Positions 26,976 through 35,384 of a stretch of 64,000 bases of DNA are shown here, piece after piece. The stretch lies in NCBI RefSeq assembly GCF_902859945.1, contig NZ_CADIKL010000041.1, positions 1-64,000 of the forward strand. The letters are read 5' to 3'. How positions within the stretch are numbered: the stretch's first letter is position 1; each line of letters begins with the position of its first letter. Origin of the DNA: Paraburkholderia caffeinitolerans (GTDB lineage: Bacteria; Pseudomonadota; Gammaproteobacteria; Burkholderiales; Burkholderiaceae). Made by a program: the position numbers and the translations under genes. Under the pieces are notes generated by a model. That model did no database searches and had not been told where the DNA came from. It saw only the letters and a program-made list of their open reading frames with translations.

Positions 26976-27841
26976 GGCTGCACCATCGGGCTGATGACGA
27001 GGCTCTCCGCATCGAACTGATCGATGCGACCGGCAAGTCCGCCCGTGAGCGCGCCATACCAGACTGCTGGTTTGAAGCCGAGCGCCTTGCGGCTGAACGA
27101 GAGTCCAGGGTTGCCGTCGATACGGATATAGCCGTCGCCAAGCACCGCCGTGCGATAAGCCTCCGATTGGCGTGCCGCGTCGACGAGCGGTCGGAATTCG
27201 GGCACGTCGAGCACGAACACAGAAGCCACGCCGGGATCGGTCGAGGCGTCGAGGTAGCTCGCCTTGCGTTGCCACACCGGATCGATCGAGCCGAATGGTT
27301 CGCCAGCCGCCGCGCGCCGTTCCATCTCGATGGCGGCGTCGATGGTACGGGTGGCATCCTCGCCGTCCATGGCGTCGAACGGGCGCGTCTGGTAGGTGAT
27401 TTCGATCGGGTAGCCGTTCGGGTCGTTGAAGTAGATCGACTCAATCACTTCGTGACGCACCTGATAGCGCAACTCGATCCCTGCCTGCTCGACGCGCGCG
27501 CGCCAGGCTGCCAATTCGACGGCATCAGCGACCTGCCACGCCGTGTGCGTGGCGCGGACCTGATAGTGGTCACTGGGCGCGAGTCGTTCGGGGCGCTCGG
27601 TGCCGATGTAGTAGAAGAACGCAATCGTGCTGCCGTTGCCGCTGTCGAAGAAAAAGTGGAGGAAATCGGCGTGATCGGCCGGGCCCCAACCGCGGGCCGA
27701 GATTGCGTGCACGAGCGGCAAGCCGAGCAGATCGCGATAAAAATGCACGGTTTCCTCGAGCTTCCACGTCGGGCGGGCGGTGTGATGGACGCCGCGCAGA
27801 ACGGGGCCAGCGAGAAGGGACGGGGCGACGACTTGATTCAT
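26972..27841 (-). CDS. Two-domain VOC-family dioxygenase
   Basis: 289 aa, two vicinal-oxygen-chelate modules. The first has a candidate metal triad: H19 or H20 (RGVHHTARP), H99 (RATHTAWQV) and E147 (YPIEITYQ). Sequence around YFNDPNGYPIEI is typical of extradiol-type and glyoxalase-fold enzymes. The second half (about residues 190-289) is more divergent. It overlaps both neighbours by 4 bp. Likely a ring-cleavage dioxygenase or a related oxygenase; the substrate is unknown. Confidence 0.75.
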   Translation of the reverse strand: MNQVVAPSLLAGPVLRGVHHTARPTWKLEETVHFYRDLLGLPLVHAISARGWGPADHADFLHFFFDSGNGSTIAFFYYIGTERPERLAPSDHYQVRATHTAWQVADAVELAAWRARVEQAGIELRYQVRHEVIESIYFNDPNGYPIEITYQTRPFDAMDGEDATRTIDAAIEMERRAAAGEPFGSIDPVWQRKASYLDASTDPGVASVFVLDVPEFRPLVDAARQSEAYRTAVLGDGYIRIDGNPGLSFSRKALGFKPAVWYGALTGGLAGRIDQFDAESLVISPMVQP

Positions 27842-29553
27842 GACTTGACCTCGGTAGCGGTATTGGCTGCGCCTTCGCTCTGGAGGCGCTCGATCAGTTG
27901 CTTGCGCAGCAGCACCTTGCTGAGCTTGCCGGACGCGGTAACGGGAAATTCTGCAATCAGTTCAAGCCGTTCGGGCCATTTGAATTTGGCCAGCCCTTCG
28001 GATTGCAGAAAAGCCGTGAGATCGGCGAGTGTGAGGGTGGACTCGACTGCGTCAGGGACGACGAACGCACAGACCCGCTCGCCATAGACCGGGTCGGGCA
28101 TACCCACGACCGCCGAGGCGTGCACGTGCGGGCAGCAGTTGATCAAGTTCTCGAGTTCTTCGGCATTGATCTTTTCGCCGCCGCGATCGACGACGTCCTT
28201 CGTGCGGCCGCGGAAAAAGAAGTAGCGCTTGCCGTCGATGATCTGCGCCATCATCAGGTCGCCGGAACGGTAGAAACCGTCGGCGGTAAAGCGATGGACA
28301 TCGTCCTTTTCGGACTTGTAGTAGCCGGCGATCGTGTACGGTCCGCGAAAGAGCGCTTCGCCGGTTTCACCGTCGGGCACTTCGTTTTCGCTGCCGATTT
28401 CGACAATCTTCACCTCGTCCCAGGCCGAAACCGGACGCCCCACGGATTCGTCGAGTGCATAGGCGGGGTCGCCCTCCTGCGCGAACATGATCACGCCTTC
28501 GGTCATGCCGAAGATGTGGTAGCAGGGGGAGCCGAGCATCTCGCGCAAGCGCGGCGCGTTCTTCGGGCCCATCAGTTTGCGGCGGGCCTTCGTCTCGGGT
28601 GTGGCGCGCTTCATCTGATCCGCCACGCGCGAGAGGATTGGGCCCGCCAGACCGAACCAGGTCGGCTGATAGCGCTCCACCACGGCCGAGAGCGTCTCCG
28701 ACGAAATGTCGGGGCACACCGTGACGCGGCCGCCTGCGAGCAGCATGGGTCCGAAGAAGCACACCATGTTCATGTTGTGCATGAATGGCGTGGGCATGAA
28801 GAGCACGTCCTCGCTCGTGTAGCCGTTCCAGGCCGCCACCGCCTGCATGTTGTAGAGGTACTCGTTCTGAAAGCGCGGGATGATCTTGGGCACGCCCGTG
28901 GTGCCACCCGATAGCTGGAATACCGCGGCCTGAAACGGATCGTCCTCGATGCGCGCGAGCAGATCACGTGCTTCCTGCGTGCTCGTGCCTTCAATAAGCG
29001 ACCACAGGCCGAACGCCTCGCCGCGTTGCGTGCCGCGTGCCTGAACCACGAACTTAAGCGTCGGCACATGGGCACGCATTTCCGCTGCGAAGGCGACGTC
29101 ATCGAACTTTGCGTCGTCGCCCTGAACGACGTGAACGGTTGCTTCACACAGGTTGCCGAGATAGGTGATTTCGTGCTTGCGGAAGGCCTGGAGCGCGCAC
29201 AACGGAATCAGCGAAGCCTTGATGCAGCCAATGAACGCAATCAGCAGTTCATTGCAGTTGCCGCATTGGAGGATGACGCGATCAAGCGGCGTAGCGCCGA
29301 GCTTGAGCAACGCTGCACCGAAGCGGTCCGTGAGTTCGTCGAACTGTGCATAAGCGAAATCGCCCTCTGGCCCGACTAGCGCTGGCTTTGCAGCGTGTCT
29401 CGCGAACGCCTCGCGCAGTGCCGCCACAAGCGACTGCGTGCCGAGTACGCCGGCTTCGAGGTATTCGCGCAGTCTTGCTTCGTCGGGGTAGCGCACGCCC
29501 GGCAGCGCGATTTTCGGCCGGATTGTCTGTTGTTCCAAGGTTGTCTCCATCAT
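27838..29553 (-). CDS. AMP-dependent acyl/aryl-CoA ligase (salicylate/2,3-dihydroxybenzoate-AMP ligase-like)
   Basis: 571-aa ANL-superfamily ligase that activates a carboxylate through an acyl-adenylate. Motifs: phosphate loop LSGGTTGVPK near residue 212, FGMTEGVIMF near 350, YRSGDL near 430, GRTKDVVDRGGEKINAEE near 453, and C-terminal catalytic Lys in TASGKLSKV. The N-terminal region resembles DhbE/salicylyl-AMP ligases. ATG 29553 or 29550 starts 18 bp after the hydrolase stop; the 29601 frame start is unlikely. It probably commits an aromatic acid to the pathway. Confidence 0.85.
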   Translation of the reverse strand: MMETTLEQQTIRPKIALPGVRYPDEARLREYLEAGVLGTQSLVAALREAFARHAAKPALVGPEGDFAYAQFDELTDRFGAALLKLGATPLDRVILQCGNCNELLIAFIGCIKASLIPLCALQAFRKHEITYLGNLCEATVHVVQGDDAKFDDVAFAAEMRAHVPTLKFVVQARGTQRGEAFGLWSLIEGTSTQEARDLLARIEDDPFQAAVFQLSGGTTGVPKIIPRFQNEYLYNMQAVAAWNGYTSEDVLFMPTPFMHNMNMVCFFGPMLLAGGRVTVCPDISSETLSAVVERYQPTWFGLAGPILSRVADQMKRATPETKARRKLMGPKNAPRLREMLGSPCYHIFGMTEGVIMFAQEGDPAYALDESVGRPVSAWDEVKIVEIGSENEVPDGETGEALFRGPYTIAGYYKSEKDDVHRFTADGFYRSGDLMMAQIIDGKRYFFFRGRTKDVVDRGGEKINAEELENLINCCPHVHASAVVGMPDPVYGERVCAFVVPDAVESTLTLADLTAFLQSEGLAKFKWPERLELIAEFPVTASGKLSKVLLRKQLIERLQSEGAANTATEVKS

Positions 29554-29570
29554 GATGCGCAGTGCTGAAA

Positions 29571-30830
29571 TCAGTGATTGCCGTACCGTGCGTTCAGCCA
29601 CTCGACGATATGCCGGGATACGATCTCGCGACCCGAAGGTTCGCCGCGCTCCAGCTCCATGCCGTGGTGATTGCCTCGCACGCGAATGCGTGTCTTGTCG
29701 GTGGTGCCGAGGTCGTTGAAGATTGATTCGATATCCTTAGGGAACGCACACTGGTCCCCCGTGTACTCCAGCAGCAGCGTTGGCGAAACGATCGACGCAG
29801 CACAGTTCGCGAACGAGGCGCGCGAAGCAAGACCCGACCATGTCGAAAGCCACGATTCCGGCGTGACGACGCGCCCGAACGCGACGCTGCCCCAGTTCGA
29901 CACGAACGGGTCGCTGCCCCACAGCGAGCCCGGCTTGCGATCGGACGGATCGAGCGAAATGTCCCATGCGCGCAAGTCGGCGTCGGTACGCCAGACCTGA
30001 AAAATGGGTGCGTATGCCGCGAGCCGCCGATCGGCGGGCGAGGGCGCATCGCCTTTGAGGCGACGACGCGCGGCCCGCTTTCGTTCGATCAATTCCAGCG
30101 CCATTGCGTCGAGCCGTTGCGCGCGTCGTACCTGGCCGGCCCGATAGCGCTCGATGAATGCGCTCGTGTATCGCGCGGTGCGCGTTTGCGGGTCGAAGCC
30201 GTTCTCGGGTGAGAACGGATCAAGCGACGGATCCGTCGAAAACGGATCGCTTTCATCGACGACACTCGCGTCGAGGCTGTTGAGCAGGATCGCACCCTGG
30301 CCCGGATGGGGCGATACGAGAATGAATCCGTCTGCGGGCGGCAGTTCCGTTTCGGCGAGTCCCGTCGGCCGGCCCGCTGGCGTGCGGGCAAGGCGTTGCG
30401 CGGGCGCTAGCCGCGATTGCTGGTTATAGAAGGCGTAGAGCGCACCGCCGCCCGAGTTTCCGAGCAGCACTACGTCGCGATAGCCGAGCGTGCGCAAATG
30501 CTGCATGCCTGCGGCTACGTCCAGCAACGCAATCTCGTGTTCGAGGCGCAGATCGTTGCCGATCGAACGCGGCCCCTGCACCCAGCACGCGCAACCGGCA
30601 TCGAGTACGGCGGGCACGAGGTAGTGCGTCACCGACATTTCGCGCGGATGCATGATCGACACGACCGTCTTCTCGTTTCCCGTGGCCGTGAAGAGAAAAC
30701 CGAGCGTCTTCTGGCCGTCGGCGGTTTGCAGTGTGTAGGGCGTGGCCTGATAGGGCCGCCGCATCAGCACAGGGTCCCAGTTCGCGCCGCGCAGACCGGC
30801 GGTGACAATCGCCTTTTCCGTCAGTTCCAC
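29571..30830 (-). CDS. Alpha/beta-hydrolase
   Basis: About 419 aa. Nucleophile elbow LLGNSGGGALYAF near residue 142 and a late histidine in GNHHGMEL near 396 fit a Ser-Asp-His hydrolase with a large insertion (about 165-285) rich in Arg and Asp. GTG 30830 has GGAGG 4-5 nt upstream; the listed-frame start at 30863 lacks one. First gene of the operon. It could release an aromatic acid from an ester or cleave a C-C bond after ring opening; the sequence does not decide. Confidence 0.7.
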   Translation of the reverse strand: MELTEKAIVTAGLRGANWDPVLMRRPYQATPYTLQTADGQKTLGFLFTATGNEKTVVSIMHPREMSVTHYLVPAVLDAGCACWVQGPRSIGNDLRLEHEIALLDVAAGMQHLRTLGYRDVVLLGNSGGGALYAFYNQQSRLAPAQRLARTPAGRPTGLAETELPPADGFILVSPHPGQGAILLNSLDASVVDESDPFSTDPSLDPFSPENGFDPQTRTARYTSAFIERYRAGQVRRAQRLDAMALELIERKRAARRRLKGDAPSPADRRLAAYAPIFQVWRTDADLRAWDISLDPSDRKPGSLWGSDPFVSNWGSVAFGRVVTPESWLSTWSGLASRASFANCAASIVSPTLLLEYTGDQCAFPKDIESIFNDLGTTDKTRIRVRGNHHGMELERGEPSGREIVSRHIVEWLNARYGNH

Positions 30831-30880
30831 ATCTCCTCCGTTGGAAATTTGAATTCGATGCAAATCAGGTTATGAATTAA

Positions 30881-30895
30881 TTGAGATAGTGTCAA
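30881..30895. promoter_or_regulatory. Candidate TetR-regulator operator, site A
   Basis: TTGAGATAGTGTCAA, a TTGA-N7-TCAA inverted repeat, 51 bp before the hydrolase start in the divergent region. Closely related sites lie before the porin at 33083 and 33122. Confidence 0.5.
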
Positions 30896-30932
30896 TTAAA
30901 TTTTAAAGGTAGACTGTCGGTACTTTCCCGAC

Positions 30933-30947
30933 CGATGACTGTCATCG
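30933..30947. promoter_or_regulatory. Perfect palindrome abutting the TetR-type start codon
   Basis: CGATGACTGTCATCG is a perfect 7-bp inverted repeat around one T and ends at the base before ATG 30948. It shares GATGRCTGTCA with site 33122-33137. Could be an autoregulatory operator, and replaces the expected ribosome site. Confidence 0.4.
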
Positions 30948-31769
30948 ATGACTGCACCCACCACCAGGAAGCCGGAAACCGCCGTCGAAACGCCGCCACG
31001 CAGGCGCGGGCGGCCACCGAAAGCCGCTGCGCCTATCGGCGCAGAGTCCATGCTGTCGCGCAACGTGATCATCGAGCGCGCGAGCGAAATGGCGAAAACC
31101 ATGCCACTTGACCAGGTGTCCATGGTGCAACTGGCCAAAGAGTTCGGCGTGGCGCCGGGCCTGATCCATTACTACCTGGGTAGCCGGGACGACCTGATCT
31201 CTGGCGTGCTCAACGCTTACTACCGGCGCCGTCTGGAGGCGCTGCCCGCCTTGACGGGCAACTGGCGCGCGGATGTCGAGACGATCGCGCGCAGTTCGTT
31301 CGCGCTGTCGCGCGAGACGCCGGGCGTGAACCACTACGTGGCGTCGCACAACCGCTTCCGGCTGTTCCAGTCCGTGGCGCCAGGCGAGATTGACTACGGG
31401 ATGGCGCTGTTCAATCACATCACGTCCGCGTTCCTGCAGGGCGGCTTTTCCGCTGATCGTGCCGCGCTCGCGTACCACCTGTTGGCGCAGTACCTGCTGT
31501 CTTCGAGTATTTCGGCGGCCGGCCGGCAGTCGCCCTCCGAACATTCGAGCTATCTGCGTGGCAAATTCGGCGAAGTGTCCGACGACCGCTATCCCGCCGC
31601 GAAGATCGTCGGCGCGGCGTTCTCTGAACTGGGCGCGGAGCGTGCGTTCGACGAAGGTCTCAAACTGCTGCTCGACGGTTTCGGTGGCTGGCTGGAGAGC
31701 AACGCGCGCGTCGGTGCGAGGCAAGAACTACGCTCGCCCCGCAAGGCGCGCGGAGCGAGCGTCGGCTGA
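30948..31769 (+). CDS. TetR-family transcriptional regulator
   Basis: 273 aa. A basic Pro/Arg tail (PPRRRGRPPKAAAP, residues 16-29) precedes the TetR helix-turn-helix, with MVQLAKEFGVAPGLIHYYLGSRDDLISGVL near residues 59-88. The ligand domain follows. Divergent from the catabolic operon and convergent with the porin (4 bp between stops). The shared TTGA-N7/8-TCAA sites suggest that it controls both. No ribosome site before 30948; ATG 31050 is an alternative start that would lose the basic tail. Confidence 0.85.
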   Translation: MTAPTTRKPETAVETPPRRRGRPPKAAAPIGAESMLSRNVIIERASEMAKTMPLDQVSMVQLAKEFGVAPGLIHYYLGSRDDLISGVLNAYYRRRLEALPALTGNWRADVETIARSSFALSRETPGVNHYVASHNRFRLFQSVAPGEIDYGMALFNHITSAFLQGGFSADRAALAYHLLAQYLLSSSISAAGRQSPSEHSSYLRGKFGEVSDDRYPAAKIVGAAFSELGAERAFDEGLKLLLDGFGGWLESNARVGARQELRSPRKARGASVG

Positions 31770-31773
31770 AGCA

Positions 31774-33003
31774 TCAGAACTTGTGGCGAATGCCGAGGCG
31801 CACGCCGATCTGCTTGTCGGTGGCCGACGGGCTGAAACCGGCAATCGATGCTACGGCGGCCTGGCCTAGCGAATCGGTGCCCATCGCGCGTTGGAGTACG
31901 GTCAGCAGGTAAAGGTCAGTGCGCTTTGAGAGAAAGTAATCGGCACCGAGGTCCAGTTGAAGATATTTCGCGCCGTCATCGCCCTTTACGGAATTGCGGT
32001 GGGTGTAGTCAATGCCTGTGCCCACCTGGAAGAACGGCGTGACGTTGTAGCGCACATTGAAGTCGAGGCTCGTGAATATCGCGTCGCCACTATAGTGGAG
32101 CGGGTTGGGCCCGGAGGACGAGCCAAGATTATCGAAGCGAGTATTGGTCGCGGCCAGTGAGAAGACCGCGCCGCCGAGCGTATATGACGCGCCCCCACCA
32201 ATGATCTGGAGCGTCTTCGCTGATGCATAGCCCGCATATACCGGGTACGACTGCGGGCTCGTAGCCGACCCGGCTGAGCCAATGTTGTTCGCAGTCGCCG
32301 TGCCCTTGTTTGGCGTGTTTCCGTAAAACGAGACGTTCGGGTCGCGTGCGTTCAAATAGCCTGCGCCGAATGCGAAAGCGCCGCCCGTGTAGCCGGCACC
32401 TAATGCCCAGATCTGGTTCTGTGTCGCATTGCCCGCGACGCCCCCGAAGCTGTAGAGCGCACCGGCGCTGAAACCACCGAACTTCGCAGTGCTGACCTTG
32501 ACCGAGTTGTTGATGCGGTTGGTGTTCGTGAGATTGTCGAGGTCGTCGGGGTGAGCGCCCATGTAGCCGGCCCACGATCCAGAGGCCGCAAACGGCTGGA
32601 CGAAGTCGATCAGCGGATCGTACTGCCGGCCCAGTGTGACCTTGCCGAGCGTATTGGATAGCCCGACATAGGCCTGCCGGCCGAATTCGGCGCCGCCCTG
32701 TGCGAGCGCACCGCTGTTGGCGAGGAAGCCATTCTCGAGCACGAAAATGGTACTGAGTCCGCCGCCCAGGTCTTCGGTGCCACACAGGCCCCAGCGGCTG
32801 CCGCTCAGTCCTGTCGCATGCGCGTCCGTCAGGGCGAACTGTGAGCCACCTGCGGGCTTGCCGCCCACTACGGCCGTCTGCGCGCTATTCGTGTAGGTGA
32901 GGCCGATATCGACGATTCCGTATAGCGTCACGGAACTCTGCGCGTGCGCAGGTGCGGCAAGAAGGACGGCAAGAGAACAAATTGCCAGGTGTCTCCGAAG
33001 CAT
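31774..33003 (-). CDS. Gram-negative porin (OmpC-like)
   Basis: 409 aa. Signal peptide to AHAQ, then SSVTLYGIVDIGLTYTN, LSGSRWGLCGTEDLGGGLST, FGRQAYVGLSNTLGKVTLGRQYDP, and C-terminus LGIRHKF. Closely resembles the porin at 21538-22665 and shares its GGAGAC leader. Located beside the TetR gene with two candidate operators 80 and 119 bp upstream, so it probably admits the substrate of the 23-31 kb operon. Confidence 0.9.
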   Translation of the reverse strand: MLRRHLAICSLAVLLAAPAHAQSSVTLYGIVDIGLTYTNSAQTAVVGGKPAGGSQFALTDAHATGLSGSRWGLCGTEDLGGGLSTIFVLENGFLANSGALAQGGAEFGRQAYVGLSNTLGKVTLGRQYDPLIDFVQPFAASGSWAGYMGAHPDDLDNLTNTNRINNSVKVSTAKFGGFSAGALYSFGGVAGNATQNQIWALGAGYTGGAFAFGAGYLNARDPNVSFYGNTPNKGTATANNIGSAGSATSPQSYPVYAGYASAKTLQIIGGGASYTLGGAVFSLAATNTRFDNLGSSSGPNPLHYSGDAIFTSLDFNVRYNVTPFFQVGTGIDYTHRNSVKGDDGAKYLQLDLGADYFLSKRTDLYLLTVLQRAMGTDSLGQAAVASIAGFSPSATDKQIGVRLGIRHKF

Positions 33004-33082
33004 GCTGCGTCTCCATATAGATAGTTATACGAATTGTTCTATGCATTGCCGCGGCGCTGCGCAGCTGTCTATGATTGATTTT

Positions 33083-33097
33083 TTGATAGTGTCTCAA
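33083..33097. promoter_or_regulatory. Candidate TetR-regulator operator, site C (porin promoter)
   Basis: TTGATAGTGTCTCAA, again TTGA-N7-TCAA, sharing the core GATAGTGTC with site A at 30881. Located 80 bp before the porin start. Confidence 0.45.
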
Positions 33098-33121
33098 ATA
33101 GACGGGCAAAATCTAGCATAT

Positions 33122-33137
33122 TTGAGATGGCTGTCAA
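33122..33137. promoter_or_regulatory. Candidate TetR-regulator operator, site B (porin promoter)
   Basis: TTGAGATGGCTGTCAA, TTGA-N8-TCAA, nearly identical to site A except for one extra base in the spacer. Located 119 bp before the porin start and 25 bp from site C. Confidence 0.45.
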
Positions 33138-33542
33138 TAATTATGGCGATTTCCGGGTGATGGCGTTTACCCGGGCATGTGGAAGGATGACGATCGCGCG
33201 TGCTCGTAGCGCACAAAGAAGAGGATGGTGAGGCAGGCTGATTCTCGAGTCGGCGAGTTCGGGGTGCCTGGGGTGGCGGCAGAAGCGGCTGCGCTGATTT
33301 ACCCGCGCGCTAAACCCGGTAAAGGCTTTGCGTAAGCCGGCCACGCTAGCATTCAGATGACGCGATAGCAGCTTAATGAAGCCAAGGACACGCCGGGCTA
33401 CGCGAGCCGAGCCACGCGGGGCGGGAGTCGTAGGCAAGTCAACAGCGGGGTGCCACTTCGCACGTTGTCATCGGACACTTTGTACAGATCCGTGACGTGG
33501 ACGGCGACGCATCGTCCCGACCGTACCCATCAACTGAGACGG
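33138..33542. other. Intergenic region, no gene recognised
   Basis: About 400 bp. A 98-codon minus frame (33141-33437) shows no recognisable domain and no ribosome site. Confidence 0.4.
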
Positions 33543-33836
33543 TTATTTCTGGCTGGAAGGGATCGGACTCGCTGCGGCCAGCGCGATGCGTGCGGCGAGG
33601 ATGCGCCGGATGTCCGCCAGGGACTGTTCGGCCACCGGGCTCGGGCTCTCCCGCAGTAGCATGTGAAATCGTGGGGCCCTGACGCCGAGCTGCCTGCAGA
33701 CGGCAGACAGATGGGGCTTGCCAGACCCCTCGCATCGCTGGACGGCGGCAGCGATTGCGGTGTCGCAAATCCGCCGGCGCAGCCATTCCAGCGTTTGCCG
33801 GTCGTTCTCGTTATGCACTCTGACCAGATGCTCCAT
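33543..33836 (-). CDS. Hypothetical protein
   Basis: 97 aa from ATG 33836, which has GGAGG five bases upstream. Soluble, basic, with a helix-turn-helix-like stretch (SGKPHLSAVCRQLGVRAPRFHMLL) in the middle and a helical C-terminus (SLADIRRILAARIALAAAS). No family recognised. Monocistronic; may be a small DNA-binding protein. Confidence 0.6.
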   Translation of the reverse strand: MEHLVRVHNENDRQTLEWLRRRICDTAIAAAVQRCEGSGKPHLSAVCRQLGVRAPRFHMLLRESPSPVAEQSLADIRRILAARIALAAASPIPSSQK

Positions 33837-34670
33837 CGTCGCCTCCAGGCTGCCAGCACAGGCTGAATGGGAAGACGTTAGCGTGAAGTCAGGCCGGATT
33901 AGGGGCGGCAACGCACACTCCGGGCGATCAGGCAGCCAGCATCGTGCCCGATACTGGAGAATGATAATTTGGGTACGACCCTAAAATATTGATAATTTCT
34001 TATATGTCAACTTTGGATTGTAAGATGCATTATGGTATATCTCGCAACTAACCGTCAGCGCGCCAGTTTTCCGCAGACATTCACGTGATCCGTCTGGGAC
34101 CGCACAGCGGTCAGAAACCTCGAATCCCATTGGTTGAGTGACAAGGCTCCTTATTGTGCAGGATCGCTAACAAAAAAATTGATTTGGTATCTCTGTCGGG
34201 TGTCCGGCTTTGGGGGGAATCTGAGCCTGTTCGATGGACTGGTGGCGAGCTATAAGGCTGTGGTGCAAATAGGCATGCGAATAGATAAGGTATCCTGCCT
34301 ATATAAAACTTCGCGAGCCGCATGCCTATCTGCACCACAGCCGTTTACGGCTGCCGCATGACGAGGAAGCGACAGATGCGCTCGACGAACGAAGGGTGCA
34401 CTGCACGCGAACGACTATAGCCTGGCTGACCGGTTGCTTGACGACAGCAGCCAGAACCTGTCAAGGTGGCTGCGTGTGGTTGACCGGGAACTTGACGTTC
34501 GCGGACTTGCGGATCTGGACGATTGCCGCCAGGCGAGCTTCATCGGCGTGGCGTTGAGTTGGGGCAATTGATCGCCGACGGGCGACGAGTTTCCGGGCGC
34601 GGCCAACACTAGCCGGAGGTCAATTCGCCGACCTCGCCGCTCGAACGTCATAACCAATGGGAGTAGAGCC
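33837..34670. other. Mostly non-coding region with a MITE-like element
   Basis: About 830 bp with no convincing gene. AT-rich around 33960-34060. Contains the 87-bp inverted-repeat element at 34256-34342. A ~50-codon plus frame ends near 34570 (NDYSLADRLLDDSSQNLSRW) but has no start or match. Confidence 0.4.
34256..34342. repeat. 87-bp MITE-like element with IS6-type ends
   Basis: 24-bp terminal inverted repeats (34256-34279 and 34319-34342, one mismatch) begin GGCTGTGGTGCAAATAGG and flank 39 bp. These ends match the terminal repeat of the IS6 element at 49051 (GGATCTGGTGCAAATAGG) at 16 of 18 positions. No 8-bp target duplication seen. Confidence 0.6.
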
Positions 34671-34755
34671 ATGGTCGCAGTCAAACACGACGATCTTTCT
34701 ATGGCCTTCGACTTCGTTAGTTGCGCGTCGCCAATGGAGCATAACGCGTATGTCT
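34671..34755 (+). pseudogene. UPF0158 gene, 5' part (split by transposon)
   Basis: First 28 codons of a UPF0158-family protein (MVAVKHDDLSMAFDFVSCAS, then PMEHNAYV), with GGGAG 7 nt before the ATG. The gene stops at the transposon's left end. Removing 34756-47812 (the transposon plus one copy of TGTCT) joins it in frame to 47813-48168, giving a complete 146-aa protein with NAYVSLDTGKVYW across the junction. Confidence 0.85.
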
Positions 34756-34850
34756 GGGGGATGAACAAGGTAAGCGCAATTTTCTATCATAAGCCTTTTA
34801 GTTATGAAATACGCTCGGCTTATATTCCATCGCCATAACCGTCTGGCCGC

Positions 34851-35291
34851 TTAAATGCCAGGACACGGTCGCAATCCCAGTGCTGCCTCGTCAAGGGCCT
34901 GAACCAAGGCGGGTGTTGGCGTCCAGCGACTGCCTTGTACGGTAAAGCGGGCCGTCGCATCGACAACCTTCGCAGTGCCCTCCTTGTCGTTACGGCCCAG
35001 CTTGGAGGCCATGAAGACTTCAAACAGCGAGCTACCGCGCTGCATGATCTGATCGACATTGAGACGGCCCTGCGCATCAAAAGTGACAATCACAAAATCC
35101 CGATCGATCACGTGCACCGGCTTACGGTCCACCAGTTCAATGGTCAGGTTTGCGAGGTGCACACGTTGATCCGCCAACTCCGGCAGGCGATGACTGTCCG
35201 GAGCACCCAGCATGTTCCAGTAACGCGCCATTCCGATCTTCCGGATGCCGTCGTCCGGGGTGATCAGAAACGTTCGAATCGCGTATCCCAT
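34851..35291 (-). CDS. Hypothetical protein carried by the transposon
   Basis: 146 aa from ATG 35291 (AAGG 7 nt upstream; the frame runs on to 35321). Soluble, no signal peptide; alternating beta-like segments (HLANLTIELVDRKPVHVIDRDFVIVTFDAQGRLNVDQIM). No family recognised. First gene inside the left end, on the same strand as the recombinase, which lies upstream of it. Confidence 0.6.
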   Translation of the reverse strand: MGYAIRTFLITPDDGIRKIGMARYWNMLGAPDSHRLPELADQRVHLANLTIELVDRKPVHVIDRDFVIVTFDAQGRLNVDQIMQRGSSLFEVFMASKLGRNDKEGTAKVVDATARFTVQGSRWTPTPALVQALDEAALGLRPCPGI

Positions 35292-35384
35292 TGCAAAACC
35301 TTGGTCGTTGCTGAGGCACATTCGCGATCTCGTCCTTCACCAGGCCGCCTCATTTGGCCAATTTGCGATCGGCGCGCTCATACT

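Noticed and set aside
33141..33437. A 98-codon minus frame between porin and small hypothetical gene
   Set aside because: No start signal and no domain; basic, low-complexity composition.
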